This document shows, one piece after another, positions 26,606-36,344 of a stretch of 64,000 nucleotides of DNA (position 1 is its first letter; each line of letters starts with the position of its first letter). The stretch comes from Methylosinus sporium (GTDB lineage: Bacteria; Pseudomonadota; Alphaproteobacteria; Rhizobiales; Beijerinckiaceae): the NCBI RefSeq assembly GCF_003113265.1, contig NZ_PUIV01000003.1:62001-126000 (forward strand), written 5' to 3'. Below the pieces are notes generated by a model. It was not told the DNA's origin. It did not search any database and saw only the letters and a list, made by a program, of their open reading frames with translations. Position numbers and translations under genes: made by a program.

Positions 26606-29600
26606 TCATCGGCGCATCCATTCGCGCTCGCCCTCGAATATCCGACGCACGGCGACGAACAGCAGGGGAACGAAGAAGATGGCGAGCGCCGTCGCCGCGG
26701 TCATGCCGCCCATGACGCCGACGCCGATCGCGTTTTGGGCGGACGAACCGGCGCCGCCGGCGAAAGCGAGCGGCGCGACGCCGAGAATGAAGGCGAAGGA
26801 GGTCATGACGATCGGGCGCAGCCGTTGGCGCGCCGCGAGCAGCGTCGCTTCGATCACATCCATGCCCGCCCTTTGATGGTCGATGGCGAATTCGACGATC
26901 AAAATGGCGTTCTTGGCGACGAGCCCTATGGTCGTCAGCAGGCCGACCTTGAAATAGACGTCATTGGCCTGTCCGAACATCAGCGCCGCAACGAGCGCGC
27001 CGAGCACGCCGATCGGCGCGCACAGCATGACGGCGAGCGGGACCGTCCAGCTCTCATAGAGCGCGGCGAGGCATAGGAAGACGACGAGGACCGAGATCGC
27101 ATAGAGCGACGTGGCCTGATTGCCCGAGAGACGCTCCTGCCGCGACAGGCTGGTCCATTCATGAGCGAATCCAGACGGCAGACCGGCGACCAGACGGTCG
27201 ATCTCCATCATGGCGTCGCCAGAGCTGGCGCCGATCGCCGCCTCGCCCTGAATCTGGACGGCGGGCGATCCGTTGTAACGTTCGAGACGCGGCGAGCCGA
27301 ACGCCCAGCGACCGGACGCAAAGGACGAGAAAGGCGCCATCTCGCCCGACGCGGCACGGACATGCCAGCGGTCGAGATCGTCCGGCTGCATTCGGAAATC
27401 GGCCGCAGATTGCAGATAGACCTTTTTGACGCGGCCGCGATCGATGAAATCGTTCACATAGGCGCCGCCCCATGCCGTCGACAGCGTGGCGTTGACGTCG
27501 GAAAGGCCGACGCCGAGGGCGCTCGCTTTATCCTGATCGACCTCGATCGCAAATTGCGGCGTGTCGTCCTGGCCGTTCGGCCGCACGCCGTTCAAGAGCC
27601 TGCTTCGCGCGGCGTCTGCGAGCAAATGGTCTCGCGCGGCCAAGAGCTTTTCGTGGCCGGCGCCGGTCATATCTTCGAGATAGAAATCGAAGCCGCTGCT
27701 CGTGCCCAATCCCTCGATCGCCGGGGGCGCCAGCACGAAGACCTGCGCGTCGCGAATGCCGGTGAGCGCGGCCGTCGCGCGCTCCGTCACCGCCGTCGCC
27801 GACAGGTCGGACGCCTTGCGTTCCGAAAAGTCGCGCAGGCCGACGAAGGCCATGCCGACATTTTGGCCGACGCCGCTGAAGGCGAAGCCTCTCACCGTCA
27901 TGACGCCATCGACGGCCTTGCTCTCCTGATCGAGAAAATAGCGCGTCACACGATCGAGCGCGCGCTCCGTGCGGTCGCTGGTCGCGCCGACAGGCAGCTG
28001 CACGCTGACCATCAGATAGCCCTGATCCTCCTGCGGCAGGAACGAGCTCGGCAAGCGCGTGAACAGCGCGGCGGCCGCGATCGTCATCACGGCCAGAGCC
28101 GCGAAGCCGCGCCTCGGGCGCCTCAGAACAGCGGCCGCGCCGTCTCGATAGGCGTCGGCGCCGCGTTCCATGTTGCGATCGAACCAGCGGAACAAGCCGG
28201 CCTTCTCGGCGCCCGGCTTCGGCGGACGAAGAAGCGTCGCGCATAGCGCCGGCGTCAGGATCAATGCGACGCCGACCGACAGCGCCATGGCCGAAACGAT
28301 CGTGACCGAGAACTGGCGATAGATGACGCCGACCGAGCCGCCGAAGAAGGCCATCGGCACGAAGACCGCGGACAAGACCGTCGTGATGCCGACGAGCGCG
28401 CCGGTAATCTCGCTCATGGATTTGACCGTCGCCTCGCGTGGCGACAAGGCTTCCTCATGCATGATGCGCTCGACATTCTCGACCACTACGATGGCGTCGT
28501 CGACCAGGAGTCCGATCGCCAGCACCATGGCGAACATGGTGAGCGTGTTGATCGAATATCCCGCCACCGCCAGAACGCCGAAAGTTCCGAGCAGCACCAC
28601 CGGCACGGCGAGCGTCGGAATGAGCGTGGCGCGAATATTGTGCAGAAAGGCCAGCATGACGAGAAAGACGAGTGCGATCGCCTCGATCAGCGTGTGCGTC
28701 ACCTGCTCGATCGAGATTTTGACGAAAGGCGTCGTGTCGTAGGGATAGACGACCTTCATTCCTTCGGGAAACGTCGGCGCGAGCCGATCGATCGCCGCCT
28801 TCACCGCCGCGGCCGTGCGGACCGCATTCGCGCCGATCGCCAGATTAATAGCGAGGCCGGTCGCCGGCGCGCTATTGTAGGTGGAGGCGCTGACGTAGTC
28901 CTCGGCGCCGAGCTCGACGGTCGCGACATCGCCGATGCGAACCAGCGATCCATCGGCGGCGCTCTTGATGATGACGTCGCGGAATTGCTCCGGCGTCTGC
29001 AGGCGGCTCTGCGCCGTGACGGTGGCGTTGAGCTGCTGCCCTCTGCGCGCCGGCAGACCGCCGAGCTGTCCTGCCGACACTTGCGCGTTCTGCGCTTGAA
29101 TCGCGCTCGCGACATCGCTCGGGTTCAGCGCATATTCGGCGAGCCTGTCTGGATCGAGCCAAATGCGCATCGCATAGCCGGCGCCGAAGAGCTGCGTGTT
29201 ACCGACGCCTTCGACCCGTTTCAGCGTGTCGTTGAGCGCGCTCTTGACGTAATCCGACAGATCCGTGCCGGTCATCTTGCCGTCGGTCGAGACGAAGCCG
29301 ACGACCATCAGAAAGGCGCTCGACGATTTGGTGACGGTGAGGCCATTGGACTGGACCATGGTCGGCAGCAGTGCGGTGACGAGCTGCAGCTTGTTCTGCG
29401 CCTGCATCTGCGCCACATCCGAATTGGCGGCGTTGGTGAAGGTGAGGGTGATGTCGGCCTGGCCGGTCGAGGTCGAGGTCGAGGTCATATAGTCGAGATG
29501 ATCGAGGCCGGTCATGCCTTGCTCGATGATCTTGGTCACCGAATTCTCGACCGTTCGCGCATCGGCTCCCGGATAGTTGGCGGTGATCTGGATCGTCGGC

Positions 29601-29722
29601 GGCGCGATCTCCGGATATTGCGAAACCGGCAGGCCGATGAGCGCCAGCAGGCCGCCGAGCATGACGACGATCGCGATCACCGAGGCGAAGATCGGACGGG
29701 CGATGAAAAATGCGGAGATCAC
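26606..29722 (-). CDS. RND multidrug efflux transporter (AcrB/AdeB-type, HAE1)
   Basis: This 1038-residue proton-driven exporter starts at GTG (29722) with [15 protein letters not shown]. Key residues are intact: the Asp pair near 408 ([18 protein letters not shown]) and the Lys in [14 protein letters not shown]. All periplasmic porter and docking regions are of normal length. It follows the adaptor gene by 5 bp, forming an MFP-RND operon without an outer-membrane channel gene. The nearby AdeRS-like two-component genes and a tandem direct repeat upstream of the adaptor suggest how it is regulated. It is clearly distinct in sequence from the pump at 3423. Confidence 0.95.
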   Translation of the reverse strand: MISAFFIARPIFASVIAIVVMLGGLLALIGLPVSQYPEIAPPTIQITANYPGADARTVENSVTKIIEQGMTGLDHLDYMTSTSTSTGQADITLTFTNAANSDVAQMQAQNKLQLVTALLPTMVQSNGLTVTKSSSAFLMVVGFVSTDGKMTGTDLSDYVKSALNDTLKRVEGVGNTQLFGAGYAMRIWLDPDRLAEYALNPSDVASAIQAQNAQVSAGQLGGLPARRGQQLNATVTAQSRLQTPEQFRDVIIKSAADGSLVRIGDVATVELGAEDYVSASTYNSAPATGLAINLAIGANAVRTAAAVKAAIDRLAPTFPEGMKVVYPYDTTPFVKISIEQVTHTLIEAIALVFLVMLAFLHNIRATLIPTLAVPVVLLGTFGVLAVAGYSINTLTMFAMVLAIGLLVDDAIVVVENVERIMHEEALSPREATVKSMSEITGALVGITTVLSAVFVPMAFFGGSVGVIYRQFSVTIVSAMALSVGVALILTPALCATLLRPPKPGAEKAGLFRWFDRNMERGADAYRDGAAAVLRRPRRGFAALAVMTIAAAALFTRLPSSFLPQEDQGYLMVSVQLPVGATSDRTERALDRVTRYFLDQESKAVDGVMTVRGFAFSGVGQNVGMAFVGLRDFSERKASDLSATAVTERATAALTGIRDAQVFVLAPPAIEGLGTSSGFDFYLEDMTGAGHEKLLAARDHLLADAARSRLLNGVRPNGQDDTPQFAIEVDQDKASALGVGLSDVNATLSTAWGGAYVNDFIDRGRVKKVYLQSAADFRMQPDDLDRWHVRAASGEMAPFSSFASGRWAFGSPRLERYNGSPAVQIQGEAAIGASSGDAMMEIDRLVAGLPSGFAHEWTSLSRQERLSGNQATSLYAISVLVVFLCLAALYESWTVPLAVMLCAPIGVLGALVAALMFGQANDVYFKVGLLTTIGLVAKNAILIVEFAIDHQRAGMDVIEATLLAARQRLRPIVMTSFAFILGVAPLAFAGGAGSSAQNAIGVGVMGGMTAATALAIFFVPLLFVAVRRIFEGEREWMRR

Positions 29723-29727
29723 GCGCG

Positions 29728-30918
29728 TCAGCCTTTCGCCTGGATTTTCGCCGTCGTCGGCTCGCGCTCTCGCAGCTCGCCGGTGGCCTCGTCGATCACG
29801 ACCTCGACGCCTGTCGCCGACTGCCCGGCGCGCACGAGCTGCAAGCCTTCGACAACCACGCGGTCGCCGTCGCCGAGCCCCGCCGTGACCAACCAGTTAT
29901 TGCCGACCGTCCTGCCGACGGAGAGCACGCGCTCCTCGATCTTGTCGTCCTTGCCGAGCACCAGCGCCGTCGCCTGCCCCCTGACGTTGCGGACGACCGC
30001 GCGCTGAGGGACGAGGAAGCCGCCGGGCGCGACGCCTTCCTCGACGATCGCCCGGGCGTACATTCCCGGCAGCAGCAGCCGCGACGGATTGGGGAAGACC
30101 GCCCGCACTGTCGCGGTTCCGGTCGTCTGGCTGACTTTGGCCTCGGTGAATTCGAGCCGTCCGGCCAGTGGATAGACCCGGCCATTTTCGAGCTTCAGCT
30201 TCACATCGACTTCGCGCTCCGACGTTCGGATGCGGCCCTCGTCTATGGCCCGTCTCAGATCGAGCATAGCCGCGCTCGATCGCGCGAGGTCGACATAGAT
30301 CGGATCGAGCGTGCGAATGGTAGTGAGCGTGTCGGCCTGACCGGCCGTCACCAGCGCGCCTTGCGTCAGCGAGGATTTGTCGGCGCGGCCGCCGATCGGC
30401 GCCTTGATCGTCGTATAGTCGAGATTGATTTTCGCGCTGGCGACATTCGCCTGAGCCGTCGCCACATCGGCTCGCGCCTGAGCGAGCGCGGCTACGGACT
30501 CCTCGAGATCCTGCGCGCTGACGGCGTTCTTTTTTATCAGTCCCTGATAGCGCTCGACCTTGGCTCGAGCGCTGGGCACAGTGGCCTCTGCCTTCTGCAA
30601 GGCGGCGACGGCGCTGTCATGCGCGGCGCGATAAGGCGCCGGATCGATCTGATAGAGCGGCGCGCCCTCGGCGACCTCACCGCCCTCCTGGAACAGCCGC
30701 TTCTGAATGATCCCCGCGACCTGGGGCCGCACTTCCGCCACCAGCGAAGCGACGATGCGGCCGGGCAGCTCCGAGACGACGGCGACATTTCGAGGATGCA
30801 AGGTGACGACGCTCACTTCGGGCCGCACAGACGCCTTGCTTCGGTCGTTGGAATCGAAGTCGCATCCGGCGAGCGTGGCGGCGGCGGTGGAGATGGCGAT
30901 CGCCGAGCGAATATCCAT
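29728..30918 (-). CDS. RND efflux periplasmic adaptor lipoprotein (AcrA/AdeA-type)
   Basis: This 396-residue membrane fusion protein has a lipoprotein signal whose lipobox is TLAGC, so it is probably anchored through Cys19. The lipoyl halves ([43 protein letters not shown]), an alpha-hairpin, the beta-barrel ([14 protein letters not shown]) and the membrane-proximal domain ([16 protein letters not shown]) are all present. It is first in the MFP-RND operon. About 100 bp upstream is a candidate response-regulator site (31024-31044). Confidence 0.93.
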   Translation of the reverse strand: MDIRSAIAISTAAATLAGCDFDSNDRSKASVRPEVSVVTLHPRNVAVVSELPGRIVASLVAEVRPQVAGIIQKRLFQEGGEVAEGAPLYQIDPAPYRAAHDSAVAALQKAEATVPSARAKVERYQGLIKKNAVSAQDLEESVAALAQARADVATAQANVASAKINLDYTTIKAPIGGRADKSSLTQGALVTAGQADTLTTIRTLDPIYVDLARSSAAMLDLRRAIDEGRIRTSEREVDVKLKLENGRVYPLAGRLEFTEAKVSQTTGTATVRAVFPNPSRLLLPGMYARAIVEEGVAPGGFLVPQRAVVRNVRGQATALVLGKDDKIEERVLSVGRTVGNNWLVTAGLGDGDRVVVEGLQLVRAGQSATGVEVVIDEATGELREREPTTAKIQAKG

Positions 30919-31023
30919 GAGCGCGCTTTCGAGGTCGTTGCTGGATCGCCCTGGACGGCGCCGGGGCGTCTTTTTTGTCTTCGATCATGACCTACGCCGC
31001 CGCTGTTCGTGGATCGTGCAGGT

Positions 31024-31044
31024 TTGATGGAGAATTGATGGAGA
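31024..31044. promoter_or_regulatory. Tandem 10-bp direct repeat, candidate AdeR-like response-regulator site
   Basis: TTGATGGAGA occurs twice (31024-31033 and 31035-31044) with a 1-bp spacer, giving an 11-bp period, about one helical turn. OmpR-family regulators bind such head-to-tail repeats. AdeR of Acinetobacter is reported to bind 10-bp direct repeats containing GTGGAG upstream of adeABC, and the ATGGAG here is similar. It lies 106 bp upstream of the adaptor start and 109 bp upstream of the VirK-like gene, so it could serve either promoter. Confidence 0.55.
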
Positions 31045-31152
31045 CCATCGGTCTGGCCGGACAAATGATTGCTGTAATGTGTGTGTTTCGTTACTGATAA
31101 TTGAGGTCGATCTTCATCGACTCGTCGTCGGCTCGAACTGCTGACGAAGCCC

Positions 31153-32172
31153 GTGAAGCCATATCGAAACGGTCGTTTGTCCGGAGGCGTGGTGCAAGAA
31201 GCAATGCGGACGATATGGCGACACGTCTGCGTGATCGCAGCAAACGAATCGACATTCCGAGCGGGAATATTCTGCCTATCGTCGTTGCAGGATATTCGCG
31301 CCTCGGCGGCCTGGCTGAACTTTCTCGACGAGTTTAAAGACAAGCATCCATTTGGAGCGGCTCCGGCACAATGTATCAGAAAGCCGCTTTTCAATTACGC
31401 TATGTTTGGCCTCTCTTGCTCCGAGCGGGTGTCGATTTTGAAAGATCACTATAGCCTAATTTGCGACGCTATTCCATCTTTGATTGCCGTTTCTTGGGGA
31501 ATATGTGACGCAGAGCTCGGCCTCCTATGCGGCAAGAACGGTGAAGTTTATCGGCTGTCGCTCCGCAGCCCGGAATATTGCTACAAAGAGGGGGAGTTGA
31601 GTTTCGTATTGAGCGACACAGCGGACGGTCTCAAACTTGCGACGTTGACCTTTGTGCTTGGAAACGAAGACGACGGGACGCCTTCCGTTCTGATCGGGGG
31701 ACTGCAAGGGCCATCGTCGCATTGCGGGCCGGACGCCAAGGCGCAGATCGTGAAAGCAACGCGGTCTCTCTGGGGGTTGCGTCCCAAAATGGCGGTCTTT
31801 CTGGCGGCGACGACCTTGGCCCGGGCGTTGGGCGCCCGGCGGATCCTCGCCGTATCCAATGACACGCATTCGATCAATGCCGACGCCTGTTGGCAGCGCC
31901 GGCGAATGCGCGCCGATTACGACGCCTTTTGGCTCGAACGCGGAGGATTACGCGCACGCGAGGGTTTCGTCTTACCCTTAATATCGGCGAAATCGCAGAA
32001 CGAGCGACGTGAAAGGCAACGGGCGCATATCGACGAATTGGTGGGACGATTTTGCATGGAGAAGCCCTGCCTGGATCTTGGAATGTTCGGCAGCTCGTCG
32101 ATGCCGGCACACGAAGCTTTCGAGTCATCGACCAAATATTACTGCAGACCCATTTCTTTGCAGGAAATTTAG
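31153..32172 (+). CDS. VirK/YbjX family protein (DUF535)
   Basis: This 339-residue protein matches the DUF535 family. Matching segments include CSERVSILKDHYSLI in the N-terminal part, then GLQGPSSHCGPDAKAQIVKATRSLWGLRPKMAVF and ILAVSNDTHSINADACWQRRRMRADYDAFWLERGG. Relatives include Shigella VirK and Salmonella YbjX, linked to envelope stress, peptide resistance and surface-protein localisation by mechanisms not well defined. The first start is GTG at 31153; ATG at 31204 is an alternative. It lies between the RND operon and the AdeRS-like genes and is AT-richer than flanking core genes, suggesting acquisition. Confidence 0.85.
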   Translation: MKPYRNGRLSGGVVQEAMRTIWRHVCVIAANESTFRAGIFCLSSLQDIRASAAWLNFLDEFKDKHPFGAAPAQCIRKPLFNYAMFGLSCSERVSILKDHYSLICDAIPSLIAVSWGICDAELGLLCGKNGEVYRLSLRSPEYCYKEGELSFVLSDTADGLKLATLTFVLGNEDDGTPSVLIGGLQGPSSHCGPDAKAQIVKATRSLWGLRPKMAVFLAATTLARALGARRILAVSNDTHSINADACWQRRRMRADYDAFWLERGGLRAREGFVLPLISAKSQNERRERQRAHIDELVGRFCMEKPCLDLGMFGSSSMPAHEAFESSTKYYCRPISLQEI

Positions 32173-32300
32173 GAGCGACTCGAACAACCGAAAATTCGGC
32201 CATAATTTCGACGCGTGACCAAAGTCGTTCCGCAGGACGACATTGTCCGATGTGCGGGAAACAATATGAGGCCAGCCAGCAAGCAGCCGAGAACTCGACC

Positions 32301-32987
32301 ATGAACGAACTCGTACTCATCGCCGACGACGAAGCAGAAATCACCGCGATTCTGGAAGCCTATCTGGTGCGGGAAGGGTTGCGAACCGTGAGCGCGGCGG
32401 ATGGCCGGATCGCGCTCGATCAACATGCGATTCTGAAGCCGGACATCGTCCTACTGGATGTGAACATGCCGAATGTGGACGGCTGGGAGACTCTGGCCGA
32501 GCTTCGGCGTCGCGGCGACACGCCGATCATCATGATCACCGCGCTCGACGAGGACATAGAGCGCCTGCAGGGCTTACGTCTCGGCGCCGACGATTATGTT
32601 GTGAAGCCGTTCAATCCGGCGGAAATCGTCGCGCGCGTCAAAGCGGTTCTGCGGCGGACCAATGCGCGGACCGACAGTCAGGTCATGCGCATCGGCAAGC
32701 TCGAGATCGATCTTCAAAGCTTTCTCGCCAGGGTGCGAGACGGCGACGCCGCGGCGACGCTGCCCCTGACGCTGACGGAATTCCGGCTCCTCGCCCATAT
32801 GGCGAAATCGCCTTCGCGCGCGTTCAGCCGGGGCGAGCTGGTCGACGCCTGTCTGCCCGGCGGCGACGCGCTGGAGCGGACCGTCGACAGTCATATGAGC
32901 AATCTGCGCCGCAAGCTCGACGAGGCCGGCGCGACCGGCCTGATGAATGTCGTGCGCGGCGTCGGCTATCGGATGGCGGCGCCATGA
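32301..32987 (+). CDS. OmpR-family response regulator, AdeR/BaeR-like
   Basis: This 228-residue response regulator starts at the ATG at 32301; upstream in-frame extension has no receiver similarity. Receiver residues are visible: acidic pocket Asp9-Asp10, phosphoacceptor Asp53 (VLLDVNMPNVDGW), and Lys in DDYVVKPFNP. The winged-helix output domain has LPLTLTEFRLLAHMAKSP, GDALERTVDSHMSNLRRKLDE and VRGVGYRM. The GWETL, DEDIERLQGLRLGADD and DALERTVDSH phrases resemble Acinetobacter AdeR, which controls an RND pump. Its stop overlaps the kinase start (ATGA, 32984-32987). Confidence 0.92.
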   Translation: MNELVLIADDEAEITAILEAYLVREGLRTVSAADGRIALDQHAILKPDIVLLDVNMPNVDGWETLAELRRRGDTPIIMITALDEDIERLQGLRLGADDYVVKPFNPAEIVARVKAVLRRTNARTDSQVMRIGKLEIDLQSFLARVRDGDAAATLPLTLTEFRLLAHMAKSPSRAFSRGELVDACLPGGDALERTVDSHMSNLRRKLDEAGATGLMNVVRGVGYRMAAP

Positions 32988-34081
32988 GCCGCCATCGTTT
33001 GAGCCGACAGATCACGCTGTCGATGAGCGCTGTCGTCGCCGTCGCCGTGATGATCGTCTTCGTCGGCTCCTTTGTCTTCTATGGCGTCTATCTGACCTAC
33101 TACCCGCCGCCGCCCGGGCCGCCGCCGCTTCTTCCCGAGGCGCCGGACTTCGTGCTGATCGCGGTCCTGCTTCTCTTCACTCTCGTCATCGGGATCTTCG
33201 CGGCGCTTCGCCTGACGAAGCGGATTCTCGTTCCTCTCAATTCGCTCGCCGAAGGCGCGCGCGGGATCGCCGCCGGCGATCTCACGGCGCGGGCCTCGCC
33301 CGGCGACAGATCGCTCGGCGAAACGGCTCGACTGGTGGACGACTTCAATGCGATGGCGCAACGCCTCGAGAACAGCGTCACGGCGATGGCCTCCTGGAAC
33401 GCGGCGATCGCGCATGAGCTCCGCACGCCATTGACGATCCTGCGGGGGCGGCTGCACGGCCTCGCCGACGGGGTGTTCGAGCCGAGCGACGAATTGTTCC
33501 GCAATCTCCTGTCGCAGGTGGAAGGATTGTCGCGTCTCGTCGACGATCTGCGCATCGTCACTCTGTCGGAGAGTCGCCGGCTGGAGATGCGTTTCGAGCC
33601 GACCGATCTCGAGCAGGACATTCGACAGGCCGTCGACGCCATGCGACCCGCTCTCGTAGAGGCCGGCTTCACGATCGAGCTCGATACCCGCCGAATCGTC
33701 CTGGCCTGCGACGGCGTTCGATTGCGGCAGGCGCTGCTCGCGCTTCTCGAGAATGCAAAGCGCTATGCGACGCCGGGGCTCCTGCGCGTTTCGACGCGAG
33801 CGGAGGAGGACGAACTCGTGATTGCCGTCGAGGATCAGGGGCCGGGCCTCGCGCCCGACTTCGCGCCCCATGCGTTCGACACATTCAGCCGGGCGGAAGC
33901 CTCACGCTCGCGTCGACATGGCGGCGCGGGCCTCGGCCTCTCCGTGGTGCGCGCCATAGCGGAGGCGCATCACGGCCGCGCGCAATACAGAGCCTCCGCC
34001 GCCGGCGGCGCGATCTTCGAGATCGTTCTGCCGCTCGCCCGAGCGCGCGATCGCTTCGGCGGCGACGCGCCGGCCGAATGA
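32984..34081 (+). CDS. Sensor histidine kinase, AdeS/BaeS-like
   Basis: This 365-residue membrane kinase has two transmembrane helices (about residues 10-37 and 55-77) enclosing a very short, proline-rich periplasmic loop (YYPPPPGPPPLLPEAP). A HAMP domain follows, then the phosphoacceptor His144 in WNAAIAHELRTPLTIL and the ATPase N box LLALLENAKRYA, G1 VEDQGPGL and G2 GGAGLGLSVV. The WNAAIAHELRTPLTILRGRLHGLADGVFEP stretch is strikingly AdeS-like. With so small a periplasmic domain it probably senses the membrane itself. It is coupled to the regulator and followed 30 bp later by an ABC exporter. Confidence 0.92.
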   Translation: MSRHRLSRQITLSMSAVVAVAVMIVFVGSFVFYGVYLTYYPPPPGPPPLLPEAPDFVLIAVLLLFTLVIGIFAALRLTKRILVPLNSLAEGARGIAAGDLTARASPGDRSLGETARLVDDFNAMAQRLENSVTAMASWNAAIAHELRTPLTILRGRLHGLADGVFEPSDELFRNLLSQVEGLSRLVDDLRIVTLSESRRLEMRFEPTDLEQDIRQAVDAMRPALVEAGFTIELDTRRIVLACDGVRLRQALLALLENAKRYATPGLLRVSTRAEEDELVIAVEDQGPGLAPDFAPHAFDTFSRAEASRSRRHGGAGLGLSVVRAIAEAHHGRAQYRASAAGGAIFEIVLPLARARDRFGGDAPAE

Positions 34082-34111
34082 CGGCGCCGCCACGACGCTG
34101 ATCGAACGACC

Positions 34112-35935
34112 ATGGACAATCGAATGACCGCCACACCTGCAATGGACCGACCCGATAACGATTACGAGAAAGTCGCTGCAACGCATGTGTCTCTGCGCCG
34201 CGTTCTCGAGCTGTTCAGGCCTTACCGCGCCAAGATCGCAATTGTCGCCTCCCTGATGCTCCTCGGCGCGGGCGCGGGCATGTCGTCGCCTTTTCTCTTG
34301 CGCGCAATCATCGACGAGGCTCTGCCCCGTTCCGATCTGCATCAGCTCGTCGCGCTGGTGGTCGGCCTGCTGTTCGTCGCTGTCCTGTCGACCAGCCTCA
34401 GCACAGCGCAGGTGATATTGTCGGTCGGGATCGGGCAAGCGATCATGCATGATCTGCGAGTGAGGGTCTATTCGCACCTTCAATCCTTGTCTCTCGGCTT
34501 CTTCACGGCGACGCGCGCGGGAGAAATTCAATCGCGCATCGCCAGCGACATATCCGGGCTGCAATCGCTCGTGACCACCAGCGCGAACGAGCTGGCGCGA
34601 TCTTCGGCCACAGTGGTCATGACCGCCGCGGCGATCCTGCTGCTCGAATGGCGATTGGCTCTCTTCGTCTTTCTGATCGTTCCCGGAACGGTGGCGATCA
34701 GCAATCGGGTCGCGCGAATGCGCGAAAGGCTGCTTTTCGAGCAGCAGGAGCGCATCGCCGACATGTCGTCGGCCATACAAGAAACGCTTTCGATCTCCGG
34801 CGTGATCCTCGCCAGAACGATGAACCGCGGCGAGCATTTGTCGCATCGCTTCTCGAGCCTCTCCGGAGAGGTGGCGAAGCTCGAAGCTCGCGCGCATACG
34901 GCGGGCGAATGGCAATGGGCGCTCATCAACCTCGCGCTCTCCGTGCTTCCGGCGCTGACGCTGCTGGTCGGCGGACTGCTGATAGAGGCCGACACGCCGA
35001 TCACAATCGGCACGCTCGTCGCCATGATCGCGCTGCAGGAGCAATTGTTGTGGCCGCTCGAGCAGCTTTTGGAAATCGCGCGGGAGATGCGAACGACCCG
35101 CGCGCTCTTCGCGCGGATCTTCGCTTATCTCGACAGACCGGTCGAGATTACGCAAGCCGCCGAGACAGTCGCGCTCGATCGGGCGGATATGCACGGCGCA
35201 GTCCGGGTCGCAAATGTCTCGTTTTTCTATCCTGGCGCCGCGACTCCCGCTCTGCGCGATATCTCCATCGACATTCCGGCCGGCGGCCATGTCGCCATTG
35301 TCGGCGCGACCGGCTCCGGCAAGACCACGCTCGGCTATCTCCTCGCGCGACTCTATGACGTGGACGCAGGCGTCATCTCCTTCGACGGCGTCGATATTCG
35401 CGCGCTTCGCTTCGAGACGCTGGCCGACATGCTCGGCGTCGTGACGCAGGAACCCTATCTGCTCCATGCGACCGTCGCCGACAATCTGCGCTTCGGCCGC
35501 CCGGAAGCGTCCGACGATCAGCTCGCGAGGGCCGCGCGCATCGCCCAGATCCACGAGACGATCATGGCCTTGCCCGACCGCTATGAGACGCTGGTCGGGG
35601 AGCGAGGCTATCGCTTTTCGGGCGGCGAGAAGCAAAGGCTGGCGCTCGCGCGCGTCATTCTTCGCGATCCGCCGATCCTGCTGCTCGACGAAGCGACCAG
35701 CGCCCTCGACGCCAAGACAGAACACGCCATGGCGTCTGCGCTGGCTGCGCTATCGCAGGGACGCACGACCATCACGATCGCCCACCGCCTTTCGACGGTG
35801 CGGCAGGCCGATCAAATCATCGTCTTGCAAAAGGGCCGGATCATCGAGCGTGGCGCGCACGATGAACTCATGGCGCAAGGACGAGCCTATTCGGAACTGG
35901 TGATGCGGTCGCATCTCGATCGGCAAACTGCGTGA
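34112..35935 (+). CDS. ABC exporter, fused permease and ATPase (MsbA/multidrug type)
   Basis: This 607-residue half-transporter has six transmembrane helices (about residues 40-335) and a C-terminal nucleotide-binding domain. The ATPase has Walker A GATGSGKTT, Q-loop VTQEPYLLHATVADNL, signature FSGGEKQRLALARVIL, Walker B ILLLDEATSALD and switch His in IAHRLSTV. It would act as a homodimer exporting a lipid or hydrophobic compound. It lies 30 bp downstream of the AdeS-like kinase on the same strand, so it may be co-transcribed with and controlled by that system. Confidence 0.92.
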   Translation: MDNRMTATPAMDRPDNDYEKVAATHVSLRRVLELFRPYRAKIAIVASLMLLGAGAGMSSPFLLRAIIDEALPRSDLHQLVALVVGLLFVAVLSTSLSTAQVILSVGIGQAIMHDLRVRVYSHLQSLSLGFFTATRAGEIQSRIASDISGLQSLVTTSANELARSSATVVMTAAAILLLEWRLALFVFLIVPGTVAISNRVARMRERLLFEQQERIADMSSAIQETLSISGVILARTMNRGEHLSHRFSSLSGEVAKLEARAHTAGEWQWALINLALSVLPALTLLVGGLLIEADTPITIGTLVAMIALQEQLLWPLEQLLEIAREMRTTRALFARIFAYLDRPVEITQAAETVALDRADMHGAVRVANVSFFYPGAATPALRDISIDIPAGGHVAIVGATGSGKTTLGYLLARLYDVDAGVISFDGVDIRALRFETLADMLGVVTQEPYLLHATVADNLRFGRPEASDDQLARAARIAQIHETIMALPDRYETLVGERGYRFSGGEKQRLALARVILRDPPILLLDEATSALDAKTEHAMASALAALSQGRTTITIAHRLSTVRQADQIIVLQKGRIIERGAHDELMAQGRAYSELVMRSHLDRQTA

Positions 35936-36158
35936 CGCCTATGCAAAGCCTTCGCTTTTCATGCCCATCGCGCACCGCTGGCTTTTTCCTCCTGCTCGTC
36001 CGGCCGCGCCGAAACACGCCGCGCCTCTCCTGACTGCGAACTTCTAGGCGCCCATCGACAGGCGATTGCGCCCCTGTCGACGCCCCCTCCCCTGCGCCCG
36101 TCACTTGAAGAGCCGCATGTCCGTCATCGTCCGAAATAGCTTCATCGACTGTTCGGGG

Positions 36159-36257
36159 AACCTCGCGAAGCGGATGCGCGCCGCGCCAGGCCTCGCGCGG
36201 GTCGTCGATGATCGAGAAATGGTCGAGAAGGCTTCCAGACGCGACTTCTCTTTGAAA
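36159..36257 (-). pseudogene. ISAs1 (H-repeat-like) transposase N-terminal remnant
   Basis: In one minus-strand frame the sequence reads VASGSLLDHFSIIDDPREAW, then RGAHPLREV. This matches the start of ISAs1/H-repeat transposases (LxHFSIIxDPRxxWKVxHxLxE). No further transposase sequence follows and there is no start codon in place. It marks an old insertion between the ABC exporter and the organosulfur genes. The rest of 35936-36344 shows no gene. Confidence 0.5.
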
Positions 36258-36344
36258 ACGGCGAAGGCGAGGCTCATCACGACGGCTCCAGAACCACTCC
36301 GCCGATAGGGATCAGGCTTCCAGTGAAGTGAAGCGCAGCTACCG

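Noticed and set aside
32052-32300. N-terminal extension of the AdeR-like regulator
   Set aside because: The extra 83 codons overlap the end of the VirK-like gene and precede a standard receiver-domain start at ATG 32301.
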